Source of the DNA: Lindgomyces ingoldianus
Taxonomy: Eukaryota; Ascomycota; Dothideomycetes; Pleosporales; Lindgomycetaceae
Length of the DNA stretch: 64,000 nucleotides
Assembly: GCF_010093535.1 (NCBI RefSeq)
Contig: NW_022985189.1
Location: 486,712-550,711, forward strand
Reading direction: 5' to 3'
The position numbers and the translations under genes are program-made. Position 1 is the stretch's first letter, and each line of letters opens with the position of its first letter. Below the pieces are notes generated by a model. That model was not told the DNA's origin, did not search any database, and saw only the letters and a list, made by a program, of their open reading frames with translations. Shown here in pieces: positions 24,151 through 35,540 of the stretch.

Positions 24151-25725
24151 ATGCAACCTCTTCTTGAGTCTTCTCTTCAACATCTAAGCAGAAAATCTCC
24201 TGTTAAAGACACTTATCGTAAGACTATATTAAACAACTTCCAGGACCCCTTAATAGGTTTACCTAACTTCATAGCGGCATCTAAGATAAGCGGTTCGTCG
24301 GCTAAGGCTATGAGTAAAATGGACCGTGGGTGGTTTGACTACAACTCGCTATCGATGCTGCCACAGCAGGCCCAGCCCCTTTATGTCAACCGCCCTCGCT
24401 TACCTCCAGATCACGACACTGCTCCAAGTCGCCATGGAGTAGAATACCACTCCTTCACAGGAGCACCCAAATCTAATGCAAGGAGGGCAACTTCGGCTAG
24501 CCAACCCGAGGGTGCTGATAGCGTATCATCACAACCAAAGCAGCAGATTGTGAGACCAATACTTCCTCGAGAGGGACTTCAGTTTTTGAGCCCCCCTCTC
24601 TCTCCCAAAAATCGATTATGGGAGGCTAGCAGCATTTCAAATCCTCGCAATACGGGAAGAAACATAGTCGGAAGAGAAAACTTGCATGATGGTGAGCGGA
24701 AATCGTATTCTCCTCCTTCTGGATATAATTCCCATTGTGCTTCTGAAGTGGGGAATTCGCAGAATTCGACCCTCTCACTAAATTGCGGCAGTCAGGGAGG
24801 GCTGACGAAATCAGTTGCGCTGCCAGATGCTTCGCCAGTGAATAGGTGGCAACAAGCCCAGGAATACCGACGAAAGGTCTATCAAGTACCATACCGCGAT
24901 CCGCGTTTAGATTTTACCATTGTTGGCGTTGAGCAGAACGCCGAATTTTGGGTTGGCCAGCTGGCTCTGGCCATGACTAACGTTCACAACGTAAAAGACC
25001 GAGAAGGCTCGCATGCGATGAAGATGTTCCTTCCTAATGTGTATGACCCTCTTTTGGTAGAAGCGACTTGCAGGGATATACTCCGTTCGTTGATCGACCG
25101 CTGCAAGAACGGTTTTCGTGGACCGAATACTTTCAATAAAGCAATCAAGCCTGGGAAAGAATTGGAGGCTGATAAAACAGCGACGTGTGAAGAGAGACTT
25201 AGCAATATTATACGAGCTTTAACGTGGAATAAGAGAGTTTGCAAGGACGTGTTGTACGACGACTGGAAGATTCGTTTGCTGGTAAATCACCCCCTGGCGT
25301 ACGACAGGGAAAAGGATTCTCAGAAAGGGTCGAATGATCAGCGCAGATTAAGACACATTAAAGAGCGAGAAAAATTGAAGAAGACTGAGGAGGAGCTCCG
25401 GGCTTATCAAATTGTTAACACGCAGACCCAGCCTGAGAATACGTCTGAACAAACGAATCTTACTAGGAGTCATGACTCTACTGCGACCGTGAGCATTCAG
25501 CAAGGCAACTACTTTGCGGAAAGAATTTTACCACATCAACCCCCTTGGACTAGACAGTTGATAGGCTCTTCCTTTTCTTCGCCAATGATGCTAAGTCTCA
25601 ATTCGCCAGCAACGAGGCAGGGGTTGGATGGGAACAACACAAGAGGGATGAAAAGGACACGACTGGGGGGTGGATTTGATGATGATGTCAACGAAACAAA
25701 GCAGGCGAAATCTGAGAAACAGTGA
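24151..25725 (+). CDS. Orphan fungal protein, 524 residues
   Basis: One uninterrupted frame from an ATG at 24151. A second ATG at 24310 (residue 54) is an equally possible start. Residues 55-250 are rich in Ser, Pro, Gln and Asn and look disordered. Residues about 265-415 form a better-ordered block (AEFWVGQLALAM, LVEATCRDILRSLIDRCKNG, FRGPN, ERLSNIIRALTWNKRVCKDVL, then a charged helix KEREKLKKTEEELRA). The tail is basic (MKRTRLGGGF). This arrangement of disordered N-terminus and Trp/Cys-containing helical block recurs in lineage-specific fungal proteins of unknown function; no catalytic motif is visible. The charged helix could be a coiled coil. Nuclear location is a guess from composition only. 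Confidence 0.75.
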   Translation: MQPLLESSLQHLSRKSPVKDTYRKTILNNFQDPLIGLPNFIAASKISGSSAKAMSKMDRGWFDYNSLSMLPQQAQPLYVNRPRLPPDHDTAPSRHGVEYHSFTGAPKSNARRATSASQPEGADSVSSQPKQQIVRPILPREGLQFLSPPLSPKNRLWEASSISNPRNTGRNIVGRENLHDGERKSYSPPSGYNSHCASEVGNSQNSTLSLNCGSQGGLTKSVALPDASPVNRWQQAQEYRRKVYQVPYRDPRLDFTIVGVEQNAEFWVGQLALAMTNVHNVKDREGSHAMKMFLPNVYDPLLVEATCRDILRSLIDRCKNGFRGPNTFNKAIKPGKELEADKTATCEERLSNIIRALTWNKRVCKDVLYDDWKIRLLVNHPLAYDREKDSQKGSNDQRRLRHIKEREKLKKTEEELRAYQIVNTQTQPENTSEQTNLTRSHDSTATVSIQQGNYFAERILPHQPPWTRQLIGSSFSSPMMLSLNSPATRQGLDGNNTRGMKRTRLGGGFDDDVNETKQAKSEKQ

Positions 25726-28615
25726 AGTGTTCATAGTTCAAATCAATGAAGTTAAATAAACGCAAAAGGTCGCGATCAAATAAACAGTCGACTACTCCGA
25801 GAAATCTGTGATGTTACATCTCTACTCTGCACTAGTCTGGTTTTCGAATTTGCAGCAACCAGGAGATGGGCCGATGAGAGGCTTGGCCGGGTTTTCTTCC
25901 CTCAGATCAGGGCATGGTAACCTCATTTCAAAAGTAAACGTACATACTGGACGTTTTCCTATTCCCTGCTTTCACATGACTATGTATTTACCTTATCGAT
26001 AGATAATGCTGAAATCCTTTACCACCCCCTCGCGCCCCTACTTACGATTTCGGCCGCCTTTTGGTCCTGGGTTGACTCTCGGCATCTATACTTCCAACTC
26101 CTTTCAACTCTTATTCTCTCAATCATATAGCCAGTGGTATATCCCCTCATCGATTCCCATGCTTCTATTGTTTGGGCCACACACCCCGATTACTTATTTC
26201 ATTAGTTTAACACCCGTCTCATGTTCACCGCGCTACATCACTAAGGGTCACCTCCATCAGCATGAATCCTAATTTTCAGCTGAAATAATATCGAGATCAT
26301 TCTCTACCCAATCGCCTGTATCCTCCAATATTTATCGCGAAAGGCTAATACAGTTCTGTGCTCAGTGTCCTATTCCCCCAAATATTCCGTGCCTTGGTTT
26401 GATCTTTTCTTCATTCCCTTGATCAGCGTGCCCAATAAAGCGTACTACTGACTGTACTGGGTACGCTGTACAGTTGATTTGAGCCGTACGTACGTATAGC
26501 AATATTCTGCACGTGCGTACAATAGCTGTTGTCCCGAGTACTGTACGTAGTAGAGCACCTAGTTACCTTTTGGGTTAGGTTTATTTAACCTGATTTATTT
26601 TTTAAGAGCTCTTGGGGGAGCTTCTCTAAAGGGGCTAAGACGGATAACACGCATATAGAAAATGTTGTTACAAAAAAATACTTGTCTTTAATTTATAGTA
26701 CAGCTTTTATACTACCTAATTTAGATTTAAATTTACTCTATCTATAGTAGTACTAGAGATAGAGTTTTTAGCTAGTGTTCTACTGTTTTTTACCTACTAA
26801 GCGTAACTCTGCTTAGGCTAAGAAGTCTACGCTAGAGATAGACCTATTTAAACATTAGCAGAGACTAGAGTTAAAAGTAGAGTAGCTTACTTTTTAATAG
26901 ATAGGAATAGATAGACTATCTATACCTCTAATAAGTTGTTAAATCTAAGAGAATCTTGTTACTAGAAAGTATATTTATTAATAACTACTATAATAAGCTG
27001 CAAATAGACATTTTTAACGGTTATAAGTGCCTGAGATACTAGAATAGAGCAGGTTATATTAGAATAAGGTAGTATACAAAGAATATTAATAAGAGTAATT
27101 TACGCAGTCTTATAAAATGCAAAGAGAACAAAAATAGAGCTTGGTTTACTATATAATTAAAGATTATATAATTCGGAGTGGAGGAGTGTTGGCGGATAGT
27201 ACTCGCAGTTTAGGTCTCCAGTGGCAGTGTTCTGAAACAAGACTCGTGGGGGTGATGCGGCAATATTTTCTTCTCTAGTCAAGCTAAGGGCCGCATCAGC
27301 TTCACAATCTTGGGTTTTAGACACTGGGACCGGCCGTGCTCTGCATCGCCGGTTTTTCTTATCTACAGTTTCGGAGAAGGCTGGTCCAAGGAAATGTTCG
27401 ACTGTTGGCTCGGCGTTTTAATCACACACGGGCGCCGGAGCGGTCCTGGAGTGGAGGATAGAAGTTTTTATTATCCCCGTATCAACTGCTAAGATAAGAC
27501 GCAATGTGAATAACTACGCGGGATGGGCCAACAGGTCTAAAGTCTATTCTCTAAACAGCCAATATTGAAAACTACATGTTGAATTTTTTCGTCCAGCCTA
27601 GTTCATCGATCGAGTGTACGGCAGCCTAAGACAGCCACATGGTAACTTATATCGATCGCCCATCATTAGGGAGAATCTACCGTCAGGATCTTAAGTAGTT
27701 TCAGACTGCTAAGGAGGAAGCAGCACCGTTGACACCCTCCAGCCTTCTAGTTCTCCTGGAAGGAAACAGCATGTTTGAAACAGTCTTACAGTTTTACGTC
27801 TCCAAGAAGAGGGGGAAACCCATAAATATTGCTTCTGGTCATTTAAATGCCCCTAAAAGAAGCCAATACACCTCTCATGACTCCCAGGGGATATATAGTC
27901 TCTAGTGGAGAAGGTGGACGTAATGGTCTGAGGATCTAGTTGATTGTAATCTCGCAGCGAGGGGAGAGAAGCCGGAATAAGCATCAGATGTGCGTTACAG
28001 TCCCCCAGCAGGGAGGGAGAAGGCTATTGGTGATTCTCTGATGGATTTTAGTACCCAAAAGGTGCATGGTGGGGTGCAGTGTGGGTTTTTAGTGCCCAAT
28101 GGAGAATGAATTATCTTAGCTCGCGGTTTATTCCCTAGATTGTATGGCTGTGGATTGGAGCAGAGAAGGTAGGCCTAGAGGACAGTCAGAAGGAAGATAC
28201 TGTAGAAAGGATGGCAGGAAAATGAGCTGGGAGTGTGTCAGGAGGGCTGGGGGGTTCGAGGGAGTGGTAGAAAGTATGGCGAAGGAGTGCAGTGTACGCA
28301 TGATCTAGCAAGGAGAGAATACGTGCATCTGTATGTGCGTGTAAAATATAAATGCGAATGAATGGGGTTGATTGACAGGGGACGTTGACGCTGATTCGTG
28401 CAGTGTCTGCCTAGCGAATAGGGATGCGATGCGGGTCCTGGAATGCGGACGAATACTCTAAAATGATTCAAACGGAAGAGAATTAATAGAACGAATAATA
28501 TACATACAACTCCTATGGCCACCCCAAACAACCAACTCCAAAGGCCTATGCAATCTGCTCTCATCTTCTCTCCTCCCTCCACCCCCAAAAGCCCTCCCCA
28601 TATGATCCCCTATAC
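25726..28615. other. Gene-poor stretch with a small AT-rich repeat relic
   Basis: No supported gene. 26440-26560 is rich in GTAC and CGTACG palindromes. About 26580-27170 is AT-rich with RIP-like composition and is probably an old repeat insertion without recognisable ends. 27180-28230 is unique and GC-balanced without long frames. The region just downstream of the Lon gene (28238-28564) holds an open minus-strand frame that I treat as untranslated sequence. Confidence 0.5.
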
Positions 28616-31530
28616 CTACAACCTACTCTCCCCAACCCACCCCCCGGCTCTCTCCCACCTCTCCGGCCATACCTTCCCCAACCCCTCCCAAATATGACTC
28701 ACAAACTCAATCCCAACCCCCTTCTTAACCTCCTCCGGCAAATCCCTAACATCCTTCCTATTCCCCTCCGGCAACAGCACTCTCTCCACCCCGGCTCTCA
28801 ACGCTCCAATCAGCTTCTCCTTAATGCCTCCTACAGGAAGCACCCGGCCCCTTAAGCTCACCTCTCCTGTCATCGCTAACGTAGTAGGAACCGGTTTACC
28901 AGAGAAGAGGGATATGAGCGCAACCGTATGGGCAAGACCTGCAGACGGTCCGTCTTTTGGTATCGCGCCGGAAGGACAATGGACGTGGATACTGCGGTTT
29001 TTCATGATATCCTCGTCCTCAGCAGCTGATAGCCCGAGCTCAAAAGCGTGCGCTTTAACCCACGAGAGCGCAACTTCCACGCTTTCTTTTAGCACGTCTC
29101 CGAGTTTGCCCGTCAGTTGCACACGTCCTGTTCCAGGCATATCCGCGATCTCAATAAAAAGAATAGACCCCTGGCCACCGGTGGAGTATGCGACAAGACC
29201 GGTGACTACGCCAGGACGAGAATGCTGCTCAGTGAGTTCCTCCGTAAATTTCTCAATGCCGAGGATACCGTCCAAATCGGACAATGTAACGACGGGGTTA
29301 TATTGGGGCAGGGTTTCTGTGTCTTTAGCAGTTGCGTATTCAACCGCTTTGCTGCGACATACGGAGCCGATTTCGCGCTCGAGATTGCGGACCCCAGATT
29401 CGCGTGTGTAGGATGTGATGATCTTGTCGAGCACATCGGTGGGCATGTCGATGTTATCTGGATGGAGGCCATTAGTCGTGATTTGTTTCGGCAACAGGTG
29501 GCGGGCTGCGATATGCCGTTTCTCAAGCGTTGTGTAGCCCGATAATTGGATGGTTTCCATGCGATCGAGGAGAGGGGGTGGGATAGTGTCGAGCGAGTTG
29601 GCCGTGGCGATGAAGAGGACTCTGGAGAGATCAATGGGGATATTGACGTAGTGGTCTGTGAAAGTGTGATTTTGTTCTGGGTCCAGGACTTCCAGCATAG
29701 CGGCGCTGGGATCGCCGTTGTAGTTTGATACACCTAGTTTGTCGATCTCGTCGAGCAGGAAGACTGGGTTGGCGACGCCCACTTTCTTCAGTCCGTTGAC
29801 GATGAGGCCGGGCATGGCGGCAACATATGTTCTTCGATGTCCGCGGATCTCAGCCTCGTCACGGACGCCTCCGAGCGAGATGCGGTGAAACTTGCGACCA
29901 AGGGCGGTGGCAATGGATTTAGCGAGAGAGGTCTTGCCAGTGCCAGGAGGACCGACAAGGAGGAGAATCGGGCTCTTATCGACCATCCTCTTCTTCTCGA
30001 GCAACTTCAGCTCAGCCTCTGAAGGCTCCTTCATGACCTTCTCTTCCTTGTCCTTCTCTTTCTCGCCCTTCTCCTCAATTGGAGCAATCGATTTCGCAAG
30101 TGCCTTGATCTGGTCATCAATATTCTTATTCGCCTGCTCCTTGAGCTTCAACACAGCCAGATACTCCAACAACCTCTTCTTAATCTTATCCAGCCCATAG
30201 TGATCATCATCAAGCTGTTTCTTCGCCTTAACTAAAGTCTTCGCATCTAGCTGATCCACTGTTGTCTTAGTCCACGGAATCTCGGCTAGATTTTCCAGGT
30301 AATTCCGACAGACCTGGTATTCAGCTTGCACAGGATTCATCTTCTGTAACCGTTGCAGCTCCCTTTGCGCAACCTTGTCTGCGTCTGGAGATAGCTTTGC
30401 ATCCTGCAACCTTTTCTTCAGCTCCTCGAGCTCGTTGGCTTCTTCCTCTCCCCCTTGTCCTGGAGCGCCTGGGAACCCAGGGAATCCGGCGGGCATACCA
30501 TTACTGCCACTATTAGTCATGCCAGACCTTCTCTTTAGAGCCTCTTGTTGTATCCGTCGCAGCTGGTCGATATCAAAGCTCCCATGCGCAACGGGTATTG
30601 TTGTACTTGTAACTGTTATCCGCGTGCTCCCTTGTATACTGCTGATCTGCCGCTGAAGAATCTCAATGACCCGGTCTACCCTGTCTTTAACATCTATCGC
30701 AGCCAGCACGCGCAGCTTCTCTTCGTGTGTACAGTCCACCACATTCGCCATGAAATCTGCCAGCGACCCGGCTTCCGAGAGATCCTTCCTCGCGATGTAT
30801 AGCTCTAGTCTTCGAGCGACGATGGGCGAGAGGGAAACGGTCGGAGTGCGTGGCAGTATCGACGATAGCCGGACGAGCGCTAGGAGTTCGCGTGACAGTT
30901 GTTTGAGAAGGTTAAATTGTTCTGCTAATTCGGGGTTGGCGACGTCGACTGTGGATATTAGCATCTCATCTGATCTCATATCACTGCACACCCCACACCC
31001 CCAATCGTTGCTATACAAAGGATGAACGGAGAGAATCGGGACGTCTTACCATGCTCATCAACCCCCCTCAATTCCCCCTCAAAATAAGGCCGCTCCTGCA
31101 CCACATCCAGCACCTCAACCCTCTCGAGTCCTTCAACTACCAGACTCAGCTCCCCTTGCCGTCGTCCCTGTACCCCACTCACCTTCGCCACACACGCGTA
31201 TCCAAATACATCTTTCTTTGTCGCATTCACTGGATCTGTTTCAAACCCCCCAGGCTGCTCCCCCTTCGCGTCCCCGTCCTCGATCAGAAGTCCCCCCTCC
31301 CTACCCACCAACGCACTCCTCAGCGGCACACACGCGACAGTGATTGCAGCATCTGGTTTCGCGGTCGGCGAAATCGAGTATATTTTTGCAAGGATGGCGG
31401 CGACGTCGGCGCGATTGGTAATGGGGACTTTGAGTGTTGTGCCTGGGAGGACAGCGAGAGGGGGGGCAAGCGGAATTAGGGGGAGGACATCAGTGGGCGT
31501 GGGAGAGGTTTTGGAGGGGGATTTGCCCAT
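28616..31530 (-). CDS. Lon-family ATP-dependent protease, peroxisomal type
   Basis: Two exons, 31050-31530 and 28616-30969, joined by an 80-bp intron (donor GTAAGA, acceptor GATCAG), give 944 residues. Order: LON substrate-binding N-domain (about 15-290, split by a Gly-rich insert [13 protein letters not shown]), AAA+ module with Walker A GPPGTGKT near residue 500 and Walker B FLLDEIDK, then the Lon proteolytic domain with the Ser of [10 protein letters not shown] near 836 and the Lys of GGIKEKLIG near 879. The last three residues are SRL, a type 1 peroxisomal targeting signal; with no mitochondrial presequence visible, this marks the peroxisomal paralogue. Family role: degrades misfolded or oxidised matrix proteins. 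It is the last of three consecutive minus-strand genes. Confidence 0.95.
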
Positions 31531-32291
31531 TGCGAAGGTGAGTTGGTGAGGTGAGGGGCGGTGGTGAGATCGGAAGTCGGGGGAGAAGTGAAACCCTGGG
31601 CGGATGTAGATGTGGATGTGGATGTCGATGCGGATGTGAGGAAGGTTCGATGCGGATGCGGATCCGGAGTTGAGTTGCTCGTGACTGTGAATGGTGCAGA
31701 CGCCGAGAATCCCGAATGTCGCTCACTGCAATAATGCGAAGAAAAAAAAATAGAAGGCAGCGCAATTAAAAGAATGGGAAACGCGATTCGAAGAGTGAGG
31801 GGTGACAGAAGTGGTGGGATATACAAAGCCGAGTCGTGGTTCTGGAAGATGCTTTGAGGTTCCGGCTTCAACATGGGTCCAAGCCGAGGTAAAAACTATA
31901 GTCACGTGATATATTAGGCTTAAATTGCCTGGGTGGACTTTCACGAGATTTTGGGAGAGCTGATTTGGAGGAAATCAGTACTCTAGGATTGGATGTGGCT
32001 TCCTAGGCAACTTTTGTTAGCTACTTCAAGTGGCTAGGCTTGAGGTTATGGGGCAGAGTCACGCGACTTGCACTTTCATGACCTGTGCCAGAAATCGGCT
32101 ATTGTTATAGGTAAGATCGGAATTGTCCTTCGCCATGGCGTGTCAATTGAAATGCACTCCACTCCGGGCTTACATCTCACTGAACCGCCCAATCTTTCCG
32201 CATCTGCACCAAAATCCTGAAATCCTCTCGCACCATAGCATCCTTATCTCGCCTCGGTCGGCCAGTCTTCCAGCCCTCACCCTTCGCCTCC
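31531..32291. other. Upstream region of the Lon gene
   Basis: Intergenic. A GATGTG/GATGCG hexamer-like tract lies at about 31604-31640, in the likely 5' untranslated or promoter region. No separate gene is supported. Confidence 0.5.
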
Positions 32292-35289
32292 TCAATAATA
32301 CTTACCATCAAGCTCCTCCATCAGCCTATCCACCACCACCTCCATCTCCTCCAAGCACGCCGCACAATACCACCTCGTAAACTTCTCCGGAAACCACTCA
32401 CTCACACACTTCCGATGGAACTTTCCAATCTTGCAGTCCTTGTACCCACAATCCACAACCTCGTTCATGCCCTCCTGTTTCACACTCGCGCGCTGACAAT
32501 AGCAGATTTTCTCTCCATGCTCTGCGCCGTCGAATTCCTTCAGGATACTATCTAGTTCGTCAATCGTGACCAAGCTCTTGGAAGAATTGTTTTGGATCGC
32601 GAGGGCGTTATAGTTACTCTCCTGCTTCATAGCCGGTCCGGTAGGATACCCACGTCCGTATGCCTCGACTTCCTTGCGTAGGGCAAGGGGTGCGTAGATC
32701 CATGGGTTCCTGCCGTCGTGTTGTGTCTTTGTGAGCCACTGCTCGAGCTCCTTGTCGACAAGCATCATGCGATTGGCAGTAGCTTCGTGGGTGTTGAATA
32801 GAGTATAGAGGGCTTCAGCACGCTTGCGATTGTATGGGCCATTGATGCGTGGGGTGGCGGCGGGGACCATGATGTAAGTTAAGTTCTTGTATGGGTTCCA
32901 TTTTGAGCTGTGGTGATGCCATGGACAGTCCATGAGGCCTTTGACTTGGAATGGGCATGATTGGCATGTCTGACATGATTCGCAGTGGTCGTTTAGGGGC
33001 GCGTTGGTGCCGACAGTGAGGTGTTCAAGAAAGGAAAGCCAGTCGGTGTCTTGCTTTGGTGGTGATGTAGGAGAGAAAACAGGCCCTGGAATTTTGGCCG
33101 ATTCTTCTTGGGCAGGGGCAGGGGCAGCGGACCAGACACCAGACACGGTGTTCGAAAGGATATGCAGTTCAGGCTCCTGGATCTCGAGGTCTACAACGAT
33201 TGTCGGCGGAGGAGACGAGACTTCGGACACCGGCTTCGAGGACGGTGGAGTTGGTGGGCGATGATCTGAAAGTATGAAGGTGTCTGTCTCTTTAATAGCG
33301 CTCTTTGCTTCCTTTCGAGCCTTCCACAGCTCATTGCGGACCTTCTTCTTCACCTTCTTCTGTGAGATTGGAGGAGGTGAATCTACCTTCTGGTTTGGTG
33401 TATTCCAAACCAGCTGGTCAACTACTGGGTTTGGCTGTATTCGTTGCACTGGCGGAGCGGCAAGCTTCTTCTTGTTCGTTATATCCGTGAGAGACGAATA
33501 TTTGAACGTAGGCTTAGGTATCCCCGTAGGTTTTAGAGTGGCGGTAGGCGTAGGAGACGCATTACATCCGATATGGGCAATAGGCTTAGGTATCCGTGAG
33601 GGAACAGGAGTAGGTCGACGACCCTGCTGTAGATTGACAATAGACAGGATCTTCACAGGTCCAGAACGGGACCTAGACCGAAGCGGTTGGGTAGGAGTCA
33701 TAGCAATCATTCCATGCTGAAGATGCCTCGTATCTGCCTTGAGTGGGTCGAACTTTTTGGCATCTAAGTCTGATTCTTGTCCGGTTGATGAGTCTTTGGC
33801 GTTGGGAAAGGACGCAGGCGGCGTGTTCTCCTTATCTCTGGATTGAGTCATCGGGGTTCTCTCATCCTCTTCGTCCTGCTCTGGGGTGTCAGGCCGTATG
33901 ATCCGCTCTCCTGTAGCCCAGTCAATAACGCGGTGTCGATCAACAAGAATGTCAAGGCTAGCTCGGTTTGCCCAACGAAGATAGGCCGCTCGCCGCATGC
34001 GCGTCTCCAGTTCCTCCTTCTTGACCAGAATAAGATCCTCGACCACGAGCTTTGTAAACTCGTCCACTTGAGTCTCGAATGTTTTCATCTCCTTACCGCG
34101 CAAGCCTCGACCGTGGGCGTTCTTCTTTATCAGATCGATAATCTTGAGTTCCATCAGAATGCGATTCACTTCACCTTCAAAATCCACCTCTGCTTTGTCG
34201 ATCCTCGCAACACTTCGCACGGCAGAGCGAGGCATGCCGGAATTGTAGACATGAGCATTATATCGCAGACTACGCTCAATCTCTTCGAGCTCTTCAATGC
34301 TGAACGGGCCCTCCGCAGCTTCCGACATGTCACCCGGGGAATGAAGCACAATACCAATATACTCAATCTCTTGTTGAGTGATAACCTTGGGCCTAGTAGC
34401 AGCCTTGATAAGCCTCTTGACTTCTTTCTTCTGCTTCTTGTTCATCTTCGGCGCATCATTGTCGTCACCATTACTCTCCACACTGAGTAGACTTAGACTA
34501 CTTAGACTACTAAGACTACTTGGCGGACGCTCATCGCGCTCTCTCCACGGGCTTCCTCTTGGGTCCTCTGACACCAGCGCATTTGGGAAGGTGCATGTGT
34601 CGTAGATGCCGCGCACCAACTCGGCGAGCTCGGCATGTCGTCGATGATGACTCTCATCGGATCCGTTGCACGACGCACATTGATGGGCACGACCACGCAT
34701 GAACAGCGCCTGGTGAAAACGAATGCATGGCTCTGAATGGGTACCTAGACATGAAGACTTGGCACCAGGATGTGAGAGAGGACGCTCGCAGAAGCCGCAA
34801 TGGTGTCCTGGATTTATTAGCGCGAGGCATCTTCTGGGACTAAAACCGGTGAAGGGAGGAATATGGGTACAGCTCTTCCAACCTCGACGATGGGAAGCTC
34901 CTATCAATTGAGAAGGGAAGAGGGGTAGCAGTATCTGCAGTGGCCTTGTTGGCCATCATGATGCATTCGACTGCCTTCGCAAAGAAACAGAAGGGGCACC
35001 CGGGTACATTGGCCGTGCCTTTAATATGCAGAGCTGGTGGCAAAGGAGCACTGCAAGTAGCAGAGAACCAGGTGAACTTACGTAGACTAGGAGAATCTTC
35101 CCAGCGAAATAGTAGACCGTTGGCCATGATGAGATTGGGTCCGAAGAGGCCAGAAATTAGGTTAGTAAAAAAGTTGGGTGGATCTTGAGCTAGTGTGGCA
35201 TTTGAGTGGGAGACAGGTCGCGGCGCCAGGTATTCGATGTGGAGCGGGGTGTTTTGAGAGAGCGTTTGCATGCAATAAACTAGCTCCAT
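32292..35289 (-). CDS. PHD-finger protein with N-terminal Cys/His cluster
   Basis: The main exon, 32292-34807, is open throughout. I join it to a first exon, 35082-35289 (ATG in a GACCATGG context), through a 274-bp intron with donor C|GTAAGT and acceptor CTAATAAATCCAG; the phases match and give 907 residues. The intron is long for this window, so the 5' end is the least certain part. After the junction comes a Cys/His cluster (HHCGFCERPLSHPG...CASC). Residues 836-888 form a C4HC3 PHD finger: Cys838, Cys840, Cys856, Cys861, His867, Cys870, Cys884, Cys887, resembling ING-type fingers that read histone H3 tails. The middle is charged and Pro/Ser-rich, with an SLSSLSS repeat (34486-34520). A chromatin role is inferred from the finger only. 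Confidence 0.75.
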
Positions 35290-35540
35290 GGTCGCACGAG
35301 GCAGACGCCTGCTCCCGTGATATCGATCGTAGATTCTCACGCGGCCCTTGAGTCACTGCCCGTGGTAATGTTTTTTCATCGCTATTGTGAATACACTTTT
35401 AGGCTACGATAAAATGAACGACTTCTGGTCAGATCAAAAACAGAGACTACTCAAACAATGGACCAAGTGGCGAGGTCAAACACTGCTATCGAACAAGTCA
35501 GCTTTGGGACGCCCACTATTTCGCCAATTCAAGATTCCGT

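Noticed and set aside
28238..28564. Minus-strand frame of 108 codons from an ATG at 28564, with a hydrophobic stretch, just downstream of the Lon gene
   Set aside because: Composition after the hydrophobic part is low-complexity and there is no recognisable domain; it is more likely the Lon 3' untranslated region.
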